Source of the DNA: JACVRW01 sp038323835
GTDB lineage: Bacteria; Actinomycetota; Thermoleophilia; Solirubrobacterales; Thermoleophilaceae
Assembly (NCBI GenBank): GCA_038323835.1
Contig: JBBQHI010000013.1
Span: forward strand, 1 to 64,000
Direction of reading: 5' to 3'
Length of the DNA: 64,000 nucleotides
Shown: positions 1-8,209 of the stretch, piece by piece
How the letters are laid out: every line of letters starts with the position of its first letter
Numbering within the stretch: position 1 is the stretch's first letter
Translations under genes and position numbers: made by a program
Notes under the pieces: generated by a model
What the model was told of the DNA's origin: nothing
Databases searched by the model: none
The model's input: the letters and a program-made list of their open reading frames with translations, nothing else

Positions 1-330
1 CAGTACATGAGCCTGTGGGAGACCCACGACGCCGTGCTCACTCCCGCCCTGGCCGAGCGTCCGGTGCGCATCGGCGAGATCGACGCCTCGAGCGACACTC
101 CGCTGGCCGACTTCGCGCGCTCCGGCGCCTTCACCCCCTACACGGCCAACTTCAACGTGAGCGGGCAGCCGGCGATCTCGCTGCCGCTCTTCCAGTACGC
201 CGACGGCCTTCCGCTGGCCGTTCAGCTGGCCGGACGCCCGGCCGACGAGGCCACGCTGCTGTCGCTGGGCGCGCAGCTCGAGGCCGCCAGGCCCTGGGCG
301 GACCGCCGACCGGCGCTCGCCGCGGCCTAA
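1..330 (+). CDS. Amidase signature family protein, C-terminal part (5' end outside window)
   Basis: The reading frame is open from base 1 and ends at TAA 328-330, so only about 109 C-terminal residues are present. The visible part carries the usual amidase C-terminal pattern: a segment ending in TANFNVSGQPAISLP, then DGLPLAVQLAGRPADEATLLSL, where the substrate pocket closes and the last helix packs. The Lys-Ser-Ser catalytic triad lies upstream of the window and cannot be checked. A second, complete amidase (56696-58075) has the same tail pattern. The substrate is unknown; GatA is possible but nothing visible argues for it. Confidence 0.85.
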   Translation, partial: QYMSLWETHDAVLTPALAERPVRIGEIDASSDTPLADFARSGAFTPYTANFNVSGQPAISLPLFQYADGLPLAVQLAGRPADEATLLSLGAQLEAARPWADRRPALAAA

Positions 331-336
331 GACCCC

Positions 337-726
337 CTAGGCAAGGGCATCGAGCGCCGCCGCCAGCACGGGCCGGTCGCGGTCGTAGCTGAGCAGCTCC
401 TCGGCCTCCCCAGGGGTGACCCAGCGCACCTCGTCCACCTCGTCGTTGGGCTCGAAGCCGAGGTCCTCGACCGGCTCCATCAGCCAGTAGCGCACGCGCT
501 TGGGGCGTCCCTTCGCCCTGTAGTGCGACGACGGCAGCTCTCGTCCCAGCCGGCAGCGCAGGCACGCCTCCTCCTCCACCTCGCGCACCGCGGCCTGCTC
601 CCAGCTCTCGCCCGGATCGAGCTTGCCCTTGGGCAGGGTCCAGTCCTCGTAGCGGGGGCGGTGCACCACCAGAACGCGCCCGTCCCGGATCACCACGCCG
701 CCCGCCGCCTGGATCTCGTCGCTCAC
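337..726 (-). CDS. NUDIX hydrolase (MutT-like)
   Basis: This 129-residue protein is predicted to hydrolyse nucleoside-diphosphate-X compounds. The Nudix box reads GKLDPGESWEQAAVREVEEE (near residues 34-53), with the REVEEE metal-binding glutamates intact and Ala where the last Gly of the motif usually sits. The GTG start at 724-726 overlaps the thrB stop (GTGA), so it is the last gene of the lysA-hom-thrC-thrB operon. A longer open frame runs upstream inside thrB, but the overlap favours the short form. Its substrate cannot be told from sequence; a housekeeping role beside threonine genes may be only positional. Confidence 0.85.
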   Translation of the reverse strand: MSDEIQAAGGVVIRDGRVLVVHRPRYEDWTLPKGKLDPGESWEQAAVREVEEEACLRCRLGRELPSSHYRAKGRPKRVRYWLMEPVEDLGFEPNDEVDEVRWVTPGEAEELLSYDRDRPVLAAALDALA

Positions 727-1574
727 AGGTCGTGCACGTCCGCGCCGCCGGGGGCGAACGCCACCCGCGCCACGTGCCAGCCGGGCACCTCGGCCTTCAG
801 GCGCTCCACCAGCGCCCCGGTGGCCTGCCAATCGCACCAGAAGAGCACGGTCGGGCCCGCACCCGAGATCGTGGCTCCCACCGCCCCGAACTCGGTGGCC
901 CGCTCCAAGAGCTCCATCGATGCAGGGTAGAGCGAGCGCCGGCGCGGCTGGTGGATGCGGTCGCCGAGGCCCCGGGCCACGAGCGACATGTCGTCGCGGG
1001 CCAGGCCCAGCACCAGCAGCGCCGCGTGGCCCACGTTGTGCACCGCATCCGCCAGCGGCACCTCGTCCGGGAGCGCGGCCCGGGCCTCGGCCGTGGGGAC
1101 CTCGCCCGGGGGGCGGGCCAGCACGCCCTCGAGCCCTCCCGGCGGGTCGAAGCGCACCGGCTCTCCGTCGCCGCAGATCACGAACCCGCCGTACAGGGCG
1201 GCGGCCACGTTGTCGGGATGGCCCTCAATCTCCACCGCGCGCTCGAAGAGGGGCGCATCCAGCTCGAACATGTGGTCCGCCGCCACCAGCCCGGCCACGA
1301 TCGCCGCGGCGCTGGAGCCGAGCCCCGCCCCCGATGGAATCTCCGAGCGGATCCGGAACGTCAGCCCGTCCGCGGGGTGCAGGGCCTCGAACGCCCGCAC
1401 CACCAGGTTCGAGCGGTCGGTGGCCACGCCGGGCACGTCGCATTCCACGCCGAACTCGCCCGTCTCCTCAACCTCGAGCTCGAGGCCCGGGGACAGGGCC
1501 GCGGCCAGCACGTCGTACCCCGGGCCCAGGTTGGCCGACGACCCCGGCACCCGGACCTGCCGGCGGCGCCTCAT
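723..1574 (-). CDS. thrB: Homoserine kinase
   Basis: Phosphorylates L-homoserine with ATP to O-phospho-L-homoserine, the step before threonine synthase. The 283-residue protein is a GHMP kinase: the N-terminus has VRVPGSSANLGPGYD (motif 1), then the ATP-binding loop PSGAGLGSSAAA near residues 75-90, and a late ISGAGPTVLF (motif 3). Length is typical of the family. ATG 1572-1574 overlaps the thrC stop (ATGA), which decides the start and shows translational coupling. A much longer open frame that continues upstream is only an out-of-frame shadow of thrC. Confidence 0.95.
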   Translation of the reverse strand: MRRRRQVRVPGSSANLGPGYDVLAAALSPGLELEVEETGEFGVECDVPGVATDRSNLVVRAFEALHPADGLTFRIRSEIPSGAGLGSSAAAIVAGLVAADHMFELDAPLFERAVEIEGHPDNVAAALYGGFVICGDGEPVRFDPPGGLEGVLARPPGEVPTAEARAALPDEVPLADAVHNVGHAALLVLGLARDDMSLVARGLGDRIHQPRRRSLYPASMELLERATEFGAVGATISGAGPTVLFWCDWQATGALVERLKAEVPGWHVARVAFAPGGADVHDL

Positions 1575-2569
1575 TCGAGCACGGCCCGTTCGACGCTCTC
1601 GATGTCGGGCTCGCAGGGCACCACGGAGGCTGCGCGGTTCATGGCCGTCTGCGGGTCCTTCAGGCCATGTCCCGTGAGCACGCAAACCACGGTGCCCTCG
1701 GCCCCGTACTTGAGCAGCCCGGCCACCGACGCGGCCGAGGCCGGCTCGCAGAACACCCCCTCGCGCGCGCCGAGCAGCGAGTACGCGTCGAGGATCTCCT
1801 CGTCGGACACGGCGCGCACCTGGCCGCGCGAGGAGGTGAAGGCGTCCATCGCGTTCTCCCACCGGGCCGGGTTGCCGATGCGGATGGCGCTGGCCACGGT
1901 CTCGGGACGCTCCACGGGCGCTCCGTGCACGAGCGGCGCCGCCCCCTCGGCCTGGTAGCCGTGCATGGCGGGCGCCGCCTCGTACTCGCGGAAGCCCTTC
2001 CACCACGCCGTGACGTTGCCGGCGTTCCCCACCGGGATGCACACCACATCCGGGGCCTCGCCCAGCTCGTCGCAGACCTCGAACGCGCCCGTCTTCTGGC
2101 CCTCGATCCGGTACTCGTTCACGGAGTTCACCAGCGCTATCGGGTGCCTGCCGGCCAGCTCCCGCACGAGTGCGAGCGCCTCGTCGAAGTTGCCTCGCAG
2201 CGCGATCACCCGTGCTCCGTGCATCAGCGCCTGGGCCAGCTTGCCGGTGGCGATCTTGCCCTCCGGCACGATCACCGCCCCGCGCAGTCCGGCCCGCGCG
2301 GCGTAGGCCGCGGCGCTGGCCGCCGTGTTGCCGGTGGAGGCGCACACCACGGCCTCCGCCCCCTCGGCCACCGCTGCAGACACGGCCACCGTCATCCCGC
2401 GGTCCTTGAACGACCCCGTCGGGTTGGAGCCCTCGAGCTTCAGCCACACCTCGCAGCCGGTGAGCTCCGACAGGTGGCCGGCGCGCACGAGTGGCGTGTC
2501 CCCCTCCCCCAGCGTCACGAGCGGCTCCACCGGCAGCCGGTCGCGGTAGCGCCACAGGCCGCGGACCAC
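1571..2569 (-). CDS. thrC: Threonine synthase
   Basis: PLP enzyme that converts O-phosphohomoserine to threonine. It has 332 residues. The cofactor lysine lies in SNPTGSFKDRGM (about residues 50-61); the phosphate-binding loop is the Gly/Asn-rich PVGNAGN segment near residue 180. It is the short class without the long N-terminal extension seen in plant and yeast enzymes. The GTG start at 2567-2569 lies 2 bp after the hom stop, and the 3' end overlaps thrB by 4 bp, so the four amino-acid genes are one transcription unit. Confidence 0.95.
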   Translation of the reverse strand: MVRGLWRYRDRLPVEPLVTLGEGDTPLVRAGHLSELTGCEVWLKLEGSNPTGSFKDRGMTVAVSAAVAEGAEAVVCASTGNTAASAAAYAARAGLRGAVIVPEGKIATGKLAQALMHGARVIALRGNFDEALALVRELAGRHPIALVNSVNEYRIEGQKTGAFEVCDELGEAPDVVCIPVGNAGNVTAWWKGFREYEAAPAMHGYQAEGAAPLVHGAPVERPETVASAIRIGNPARWENAMDAFTSSRGQVRAVSDEEILDAYSLLGAREGVFCEPASAASVAGLLKYGAEGTVVCVLTGHGLKDPQTAMNRAASVVPCEPDIESVERAVLE

Positions 2570-2571
2570 CG

Positions 2572-3801
2572 CTACTCGAACACCTCCTCGATCACACGTA
2601 TGACGCGCGGGGTGGAGCGCACGAAGTCGAGCCGCGAGATCAGGTCCACGGCCGCCCGGAAGCGCGACTCCAGCACCGGGTGCATGACCATCACGAGACG
2701 CGCGTCCGTGCCGATCCCCTTCTGCACCACCGAGCGCACCGAGACACCCTGGAGGCCGAGGATCTCGGCCACCTGGGCCAGCACCCCGGGGTGGTCGGCC
2801 ACCTCGAGGTGGAGGTAGAAGGACGACACCACGTCGGTCACGATCGGCTGGTCCACGGCCGGCGGGGGCAGCGACGGCGGCGGGATCATGGCCGAGATCA
2901 CGTCGCCCAGCACCGCGGAGGCGGTCTGGGTGCCGCCCGCGCCGGGACCCGAGAGGGTGATCTCGGTGATTGCCGGCGACTCGATCGTCACCGCGTTGAA
3001 AGCGCCGCCCACCGAGGCCAGCGGGTGGCCCGCGTAGAGGAAGACGGGGTGCACGTGCACGGCGATCCCGCCCTCCAGCCGCTCGGCCGAGCCCACGAGC
3101 TTGAGCGAGAGCCCCAGGTCCCGGGCGTAGGCGATGTCTTCCGGCGTGATCTTCTCGATGCCCTCATGGCTCACCTGGTCGAGCCGCACCACGGCGTTGA
3201 AGGCGAGCCGGGCCAGGATCGCCATCTTGGCCGCCGCGTCCCTGCCGCTCACGTCCTCGGTGGGATCGGCCTCGGCGTAGCCGAGCTCCTGAGCCTCCGC
3301 CAGCGCCTCCTGGTAGGTGGCCCCGGTACGGGCCATCTCGCTGAGGATGTAGTTGGTGGTGCCGTTCACGATGCCGTGCACCCGCTCGATGTGGGCCGCG
3401 GCCAGGGTCTCCGACATCACCCGGATCGCGGGCACCACGCCGGCCACGGCGGCCTCGAAGCGCAGCTGCACCCCTCCGGCGCGTGCGGCGTCGAACAGCT
3501 CCTCGCCGAACTGGGAGAGCAGCTGCTTGTTGGCCGTGACCACGTGGCGCCCGGCGGCCATCGCGCCCAGCAGGTACTCGCGCGCCGGGTCGGTGCCGCC
3601 CATCAACTCGACCACGAGGTCGCTGCGCTCCAGCAGGTCGGCGAAGTCGCCGCGGCTGCGGGTGAGCACACCCACGATCTCGGGCCGCCGGCCGGCTTCG
3701 GCCTCGATCGCGTCCGCGCGCGACTCGAGCAGCTCCTCGAAGGCCGAGCCGACGGTGCCGTGACCGAGCAGCGCGACCCGGAACGGGGGCTCAGACGTCA
3801 C
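2572..3801 (-). CDS. hom: Homoserine dehydrogenase with C-terminal ACT domain
   Basis: NAD(P)-dependent reduction of aspartate semialdehyde to homoserine, the branch point toward threonine and methionine. In its 409 residues the Rossmann motif GHGTVGSAF is at about residues 13-21, the conserved TANKQLL at about 93-99, and the catalytic region contains GIVNGTTNYIL and AEADPTEDVSGRDAAAK. Residues of about 330-409 (YLHLEVADHPGVLAQVAEIL onward) form an ACT domain, usually the site of threonine feedback. GTG 3799-3801 overlaps the lysA 3' end by 11 bp. Confidence 0.96.
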   Translation of the reverse strand: MTSEPPFRVALLGHGTVGSAFEELLESRADAIEAEAGRRPEIVGVLTRSRGDFADLLERSDLVVELMGGTDPAREYLLGAMAAGRHVVTANKQLLSQFGEELFDAARAGGVQLRFEAAVAGVVPAIRVMSETLAAAHIERVHGIVNGTTNYILSEMARTGATYQEALAEAQELGYAEADPTEDVSGRDAAAKMAILARLAFNAVVRLDQVSHEGIEKITPEDIAYARDLGLSLKLVGSAERLEGGIAVHVHPVFLYAGHPLASVGGAFNAVTIESPAITEITLSGPGAGGTQTASAVLGDVISAMIPPPSLPPPAVDQPIVTDVVSSFYLHLEVADHPGVLAQVAEILGLQGVSVRSVVQKGIGTDARLVMVMHPVLESRFRAAVDLISRLDFVRSTPRVIRVIEEVFE

Positions 3802-5023
3802 GTAGCGTCAGATCTTCGAAGGTCTCGCGGCGGACCACCAGACGGGCGTCGCCATCGCGGCAGAACACGATCGGCGGGCGCCGGATCGCGTTGTAGTTGT
3901 TGGCCATGGCGTGCCCGTACGCGCCGGTGGCCGGCATCACGAGCAGGTCCCCGGGGCGCGGAGCGGCCAGCGGCACGTCGCGCGCCAGCACGTCCCCCGA
4001 CTCGCAGTGCATGCCCGCCACGGTGCACACCTCGTCGCCCCCGAAGCGGTCGGCGATCTCGGCCTCGTAGCGGGCCCCGTAGAGCATAGGGCGCAGGTTG
4101 TCCGACATGCCGCCGTTCACGGCCACCCAGGTGCGCACGTCCGGGATGCGCTTGACGGTGCCCACCTCGTACAGGGTGACGCCCGCGTTCCCCACCAGGG
4201 AGCGGCCGGGCTCGCAGAGCACCCTCACCCCGTCGGGTGCGTGACGCAGCAGCGCCTCCACGTAGTCCTCGATCGCGGGCGGGTGGTCCTCGGCGGTGTA
4301 GGCGATGCCCAGGCCGCCCCCGAGGTTCAGGAGCGGCCACCCGCCCAGCTCGCCCAGCACCTCCGCCACCGACTCGAACGGCTCGAGGTCGAGGATCTGC
4401 GAGCCCACGTGCGCGTGCAGGCCGCGGACCTCGAGGCCCGCGGCGCCGGCGCGCTCGATGGCCTCGGGCAAGTCGGCCATCGGGAAGCCGAACTTCGAGT
4501 CGGCCTGGCCGGTCTGGATGAAGGCATGGGTGCTGGCGCTGATCCCCGGCGTGACCCTGATCAGCACGCGCTGGGAGCGGCCCGAGAGGCGGTCGATCTC
4601 GTCGAAGGAGTCGAGCACGATGTGGCCCACACCGCGGTCGATCGCGTAATCCAGCTCCTCGCGGGTCTTGTTGTTCCCGTGCATGTAGATCCGCTCGGGG
4701 TCGTAGCCGGCGGCCAGGGCGTGGTGCAGCTCGCCGGCGGAGGCCACGTCGCACGACAGGCCCTCCTCCATCATCACGCGGAAGGCCGCGGTGCAGGGCA
4801 GCGCCTTGCCGGCGTAGATCACCTCGAAGCTGTCACGACGTGAGGCCATCGCCTGTGTGTAGGCCCGGGCCCGCGAGCGGATGTCGTCCTCCGCGTAGAC
4901 GTAGGCGGGGGTGCCGAACTCGCGCGCGACGTCGAAGACGTCGCACCCCCCAACCTCGAGCCGTCCCCGCTCGTTCAGGCGTGACCCGAGCGGATAGACA
5001 TGTGACACACCCACGGCTGCCAT
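3791..5023 (-). CDS. lysA: Diaminopimelate decarboxylase
   Basis: Decarboxylates meso-diaminopimelate to lysine using PLP. The 410-residue protein has a fold III alanine-racemase-like barrel with the PLP lysine in IYAGKAL (about residue 72), HAHVGSQI for the re-face histidine, the phosphate-binding NLGGGLGIAY, and CESGDVLARD with the catalytic Cys from the partner subunit. It is the first gene of the operon, and its ATG lies only 14 bp from the divergent hydrolase gene at 5038, so the two promoters must overlap or sit inside the coding ends. Linkage of lysA with hom, thrC and thrB is common in Actinomycetota. Confidence 0.96.
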   Translation of the reverse strand: MAAVGVSHVYPLGSRLNERGRLEVGGCDVFDVAREFGTPAYVYAEDDIRSRARAYTQAMASRRDSFEVIYAGKALPCTAAFRVMMEEGLSCDVASAGELHHALAAGYDPERIYMHGNNKTREELDYAIDRGVGHIVLDSFDEIDRLSGRSQRVLIRVTPGISASTHAFIQTGQADSKFGFPMADLPEAIERAGAAGLEVRGLHAHVGSQILDLEPFESVAEVLGELGGWPLLNLGGGLGIAYTAEDHPPAIEDYVEALLRHAPDGVRVLCEPGRSLVGNAGVTLYEVGTVKRIPDVRTWVAVNGGMSDNLRPMLYGARYEAEIADRFGGDEVCTVAGMHCESGDVLARDVPLAAPRPGDLLVMPATGAYGHAMANNYNAIRRPPIVFCRDGDARLVVRRETFEDLTLRDV

Positions 5024-5037
5024 GATCGGCGGCGATT

Positions 5038-5751
5038 ATGAAGCACGCCCCGCCTGCGCCGCCCGAGCTGGGCATGAGCAACGGCCTTTCGCATGCCCTG
5101 TTCCTCCCCGAGGGCGACCCCGAGGTGGGCGTAGTGGTGCTTCACGGCGCCGGCTCGGCGAAGGAGAGCCACTTCGACTTCGCCCGCGGCTGCCGCGACG
5201 ATGGTATGGCCGCGCTGGCCTTCGACTCCCGCGGGCACGGGCGTTCGGAGGGGCGGTTCGGCCCCGGCGCGGTGGACGACGTGCTGGCCATGGTGGCCGT
5301 CCTCCGGGCGCACGTTCCCCGGGTGGCCCTGCGCGGATCGAGCATGGGAGGGTTCCTTGCCCTGCATGCGGCCGCGCGCGACCCCTCCATCTGCGCCGTG
5401 GTGGCCATCTGCGCGGCGCCCGAGGACCTGCTGCGAAGGGCGCTCCGGCGCGACGGCCCCGAACGCTTCGCCTGTGACGTGGGGGCCACGGACGCCTGGC
5501 TGCGGACGCTCGACCTGCACGCCGCCGCGGCGGGCCTCGGCCCCGACACCGCGCTGCTTCTCCTCCACGCCCGGGGGGACGAACAGGTGCCGCCCGCGGT
5601 GAGCGAGGAGCTGTTCGCCGCTGCCCACGAGCCCAAGCGGCTGCTGGTTCTGCCCGGCGGCCACCACCGCTCGCTCCAGCACGACATGGAGCTCCAGGCG
5701 CTCTCGCGGAAGTTCGTGCGCGACGCGGTCCGGGCGCCTCGACCTAACTGA
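5038..5751 (+). CDS. Alpha/beta hydrolase (dienelactone hydrolase-like)
   Basis: A 237-residue alpha/beta hydrolase with a complete triad: nucleophile Ser in GSSMGG (near residue 100), acid Asp in HARGDEQVP (near 187), and His in PGGHHRSLQHD (near 215). The oxyanion region is LHGAGSAKESH, the form seen in serine aminopeptidase S33 and bacterial esterase families. No signal peptide is seen, so it is likely cytoplasmic. The TGA stop overlaps the metal-responsive box at 5749-5763. Substrate unknown. A shorter start (ATG 5074) is possible and would free room for the lysA promoter. Confidence 0.85.
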   Translation: MKHAPPAPPELGMSNGLSHALFLPEGDPEVGVVVLHGAGSAKESHFDFARGCRDDGMAALAFDSRGHGRSEGRFGPGAVDDVLAMVAVLRAHVPRVALRGSSMGGFLALHAAARDPSICAVVAICAAPEDLLRRALRRDGPERFACDVGATDAWLRTLDLHAAAAGLGPDTALLLLHARGDEQVPPAVSEELFAAAHEPKRLLVLPGGHHRSLQHDMELQALSRKFVRDAVRAPRPN

Positions 5752-5763
5752 GAATCGTTCTCG
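5749..5763. promoter_or_regulatory. Zur/Fur-family operator (TGAGAATCGTTCTCG)
   Basis: The sequence has inverted arms GAGAA and TTCTC around TCG and follows the 7-1-7 pattern of Fur/Zur boxes (TGAnAATnnTTnTC). It overlaps the region just upstream of the -10 hexamer 5766-5771 of the ABC importer, so a bound repressor would block RNA polymerase. Zinc control (Zur) is inferred because the downstream transporter belongs to the ZnuB/MntB permease family; iron or manganese regulators have similar sites. Confidence 0.75.
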
Positions 5764-5765
5764 TT

Positions 5766-5771
5766 TAGTCT
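5766..5771 (+). promoter_or_regulatory. -10 hexamer TAGTCT of the metal importer operon
   Basis: TAGTCT ends 7 bp before ATG 5779, which predicts a transcript that begins at or very near the start codon. The Zur-like box lies 2 bp upstream. Confidence 0.6.
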
Positions 5772-5778
5772 TCGCCGG

Positions 5779-6606
5779 ATGCCGGCGCCAAGCGACCTCT
5801 GGGAGCTCCCGTTCCTGCGCGACGCCCTGGTCGAGGTGATTCTCCTGGCCGTGGCCGGCGGAATGGTGGGCGCGTGGGTGGTGCTCCGGCGCCTGGCCTT
5901 CTTCTCCCACGCGGTGGGGTCCGCCACCTTCCCGGGCCTGGTCACTGCCGACGCCACCGGGATCAGCCCCACCCTCCTGGCCCTCGCGGTGGCGCTCGGG
6001 TACTCCGGGGGCGTGAGCCGCACGGCCCGCGGCGGGAGCGACGCCGCCGAGGGCACGGCCCTCCTGCTCGTGGCCGCGCTGGCCACGGGCGTGGTCCTGG
6101 CCAGCGACGTGTTCGAGTCCGGCGCCGGCGTGGACCGCCTGCTGTTCGGCACCCTGCTCGGCCTGGACGCCTCCGACCTCTGGCTCTCGGGCGCGTGCGC
6201 AGCCGTGGCCGCCGCGGCCACGGTTGCTCTCGGGCGGTCCTGGGGCGCGATCGGCTTCGATCCCGACTGGGCCCCCGCCCTCGGCCTGCCCGTGGCGGCG
6301 CTCGACCTGGCCCTGCTGGCCCTCGTGGCCCTCACCGCCGTGGCCGCGCTCCCCGCCGTGGGCGCGCTGCTCGTGGGCGCCGTGTTCGTGCTGCCCGCGG
6401 CCGCGGCGCGGGTCGTGGCGCGGAGCGTTCCTGGCCTGGTGGCCTGGGCGCTCGTGCTCGGGCTCGCGGAGGCGGTGGCCGGGCTCTACCTCGCCTACTG
6501 GCTCGACGCGCCCCCCGGCCCCCCGATCGCCGTGCTGGGCGCCGGTACGTACGGCGTGCTGGCGATCGCGGCGGCGCTCGGCCGGCGTGGGCCGGTGGCG
6601 GCGTGA
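5779..6606 (+). CDS. Metal ABC transporter permease (ABC-3 / ZnuB family)
   Basis: An integral membrane protein of 275 residues with about eight hydrophobic segments, the first at residues 17-37 and the last near 235-268. The family hallmark is the cytoplasmic loop GAWVVLRRLAFFSHAVGSATFPGL, which resembles the ZnuB/MntB coupling region. It forms a channel subunit for zinc or manganese uptake. It is the first gene of a unit of permease, ATPase and second permease, joined by a 4-bp GTGA overlap to the ATPase. No substrate-binding lipoprotein is encoded next to it, which is unusual for this class. Confidence 0.85.
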   Translation: MPAPSDLWELPFLRDALVEVILLAVAGGMVGAWVVLRRLAFFSHAVGSATFPGLVTADATGISPTLLALAVALGYSGGVSRTARGGSDAAEGTALLLVAALATGVVLASDVFESGAGVDRLLFGTLLGLDASDLWLSGACAAVAAAATVALGRSWGAIGFDPDWAPALGLPVAALDLALLALVALTAVAALPAVGALLVGAVFVLPAAAARVVARSVPGLVAWALVLGLAEAVAGLYLAYWLDAPPGPPIAVLGAGTYGVLAIAAALGRRGPVAA

Positions 6607-7361
6607 CCGAGCCGCCCGTCATGGCCCGCGACCTGTCCGCCGGCTACGGTGGGCCGCCCGCCCTCAGCGGGGTGACCTTCGCGGCCGAGGCGGGCCGCTC
6701 GGTGTGCGTGCTGGGGCCCAACGGCGGCGGCAAGACCACGCTCTTCCGCGCGCTGCTCGGCGAGATTCGCCCCGCCGGCGGGGAGCTGCGCGTGGAGGGG
6801 CGGCCGGCCTACCTGGCGCAGTCCGAGCGCACGCGCCTCGACTTCCCGGTGAACGCCGCCGACGTGGCGCTGATGGGCACCCTGGCCGCGGGCCGCTGGT
6901 GGCGCCCGCCGGGCCGTGAGGGCCGGGACGCGGCCCGGGCGGCGCTGGCCCGCGTGGGGCTGGACGGTCGGAGGCGCGTTCCGTTCGGGCAGCTCTCCGG
7001 GGGCGAGCGGCGGCGAGCCCTGCTGGCCCGAGCGCTTGTGCAGGACGCGCAGGTGCTGCTCCTCGACGAGCCGCTCGCCGGCGTGGACCCCGCCAGCGCC
7101 GCCCTGATCTCGCGGGTGTTCGAGGCGCTTCGCTCCGAGGGCCGCACCCTGCTCGTGTCCACCCACGACGTGGCCGCGGCCCACGAGTGCGACCTCGTCC
7201 TGTGCCTGAATCGCCGCCAGGTGGCCTTCGGGCCGCCCGACCTCGTGCTGAGCCGCGAGACCCTGCAGGAGACCTACGGACACGAGCTGATCGTGCTCGG
7301 CCCCGGGCGCGCGGACGCCGCCGTGGTGCTCCAGCACGGCCCGGACTGCGAGCACGGCTAG
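6603..7361 (+). CDS. Metal ABC transporter ATP-binding protein (ZnuC-like)
   Basis: Cytoplasmic ATPase of 252 residues that powers the two permeases beside it. Walker A is GPNGGGKTT (near residue 39), the Q-loop follows YLAQSE, the signature is LSGGERRR (near 137), Walker B is VLLLDEP (near 158), and the switch is STHD (near 192). The GTG start overlaps the upstream TGA; ATG 6621 is an alternative. The C-terminus is His/Cys-containing (LQHGPDCEHG), which could be metal-sensing, but this is a guess. Its stop shares one base with the next start. Confidence 0.9.
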   Translation: MTEPPVMARDLSAGYGGPPALSGVTFAAEAGRSVCVLGPNGGGKTTLFRALLGEIRPAGGELRVEGRPAYLAQSERTRLDFPVNAADVALMGTLAAGRWWRPPGREGRDAARAALARVGLDGRRRVPFGQLSGGERRRALLARALVQDAQVLLLDEPLAGVDPASAALISRVFEALRSEGRTLLVSTHDVAAAHECDLVLCLNRRQVAFGPPDLVLSRETLQETYGHELIVLGPGRADAAVVLQHGPDCEHG

Positions 7362-8209
7362 TGCACCTGCTCGACCCGCTTCTCGACCCGCTGCGGTCCG
7401 GCATCGACCGGCGGGCCATGCTCGAGGTCGTGCTCCTGGGCGCGTCCTGCGGCGCGCTCGGATTCTGGGTGGTGAGCGAGCGCCTGAGCTACGCCGCCGA
7501 GTCGCTGGCGCACGGGATGCTTCCCGGCCTCGTGCTGGCCGCGCTGGCGGGATTGCCCCTCCTGCTCGGCGCCGTGGGCGGGGTGCTGGCCGCCACCCTT
7601 CTGATCGCCGCCGCGGCGCGTGATCCGCGCATCGGGGCGGATACGGCCACGGGGGTGGTGGTCACCGGGCTGCTGGGGCTTGGGGCGCTGCTGGCGCTCA
7701 CCCCCGAGGCGCCGCAGCGCCTGCAGGAGCTGCTCTTCGGGGACCCGCTCGGCGTCTCGGACTCGGACCTGGTGGCGGCCGGCGTGCTCGCCGTGGCGGG
7801 CACGGGGACCCTCGCGGCGCTCCACCAGCCGCTGTGTGCGCTGGCCTTCGACGACGCCGGCGCGGGGGCCCTGGGCGTGCCCACCGGGCGCCTGCGACTG
7901 CTGCTGATGGGACTCCTGGCCGTGGCCGTGGCCGTGGCTGTGCAGGGGCTCGGCACCCTGCTGGCCCTGGCCGTGCTCGTCGGCCCGCCGGTGGCGGTGC
8001 GCCCGTGGTCACACTCGCCGGCCCGAGCGCTCGTGCTCGCGGCAGCCGCCGGGGCCGCCGCCGGGGTCGCGGGGATCTACGTGAGCTATCACGCGGGCAC
8101 CGCGGCGGGCGCGTCCGTGGCCCTGGCCCTGTGCCTGGCGGCGCTGGCGGGCTCCGTCCTCCCGGGCCGGCTCAGGCCGGTACCGGCCGCGGCGCGTCCC
8201 GGCGCGTAA
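7361..8209 (+). CDS. Second metal ABC transporter permease (ABC-3 / ZnuB family)
   Basis: A 282-residue membrane protein of the same family as the first permease, with VVSERLSYAAESLAHGMLPGL as the coupling loop (about residues 28-48) and about eight hydrophobic helices. Two different permeases with one ATPase suggest a heterodimeric channel, as in some Mn/Zn importers. The GTG start shares its G with the upstream TAG. The last 38 bp overlap the 3' end of lgt on the other strand, so the two convergent transcripts are complementary at their ends. Confidence 0.85.
   Translation: MHLLDPLLDPLRSGIDRRAMLEVVLLGASCGALGFWVVSERLSYAAESLAHGMLPGLVLAALAGLPLLLGAVGGVLAATLLIAAAARDPRIGADTATGVVVTGLLGLGALLALTPEAPQRLQELLFGDPLGVSDSDLVAAGVLAVAGTGTLAALHQPLCALAFDDAGAGALGVPTGRLRLLLMGLLAVAVAVAVQGLGTLLALAVLVGPPVAVRPWSHSPARALVLAAAAGAAAGVAGIYVSYHAGTAAGASVALALCLAALAGSVLPGRLRPVPAAARPGA

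Noticed and set aside
723..2555. Apparent single 610-residue protein covering thrC and thrB
   Set aside because: Its first half is the wrong frame of thrC; only the C-terminal part is homoserine kinase, which starts at 1574.
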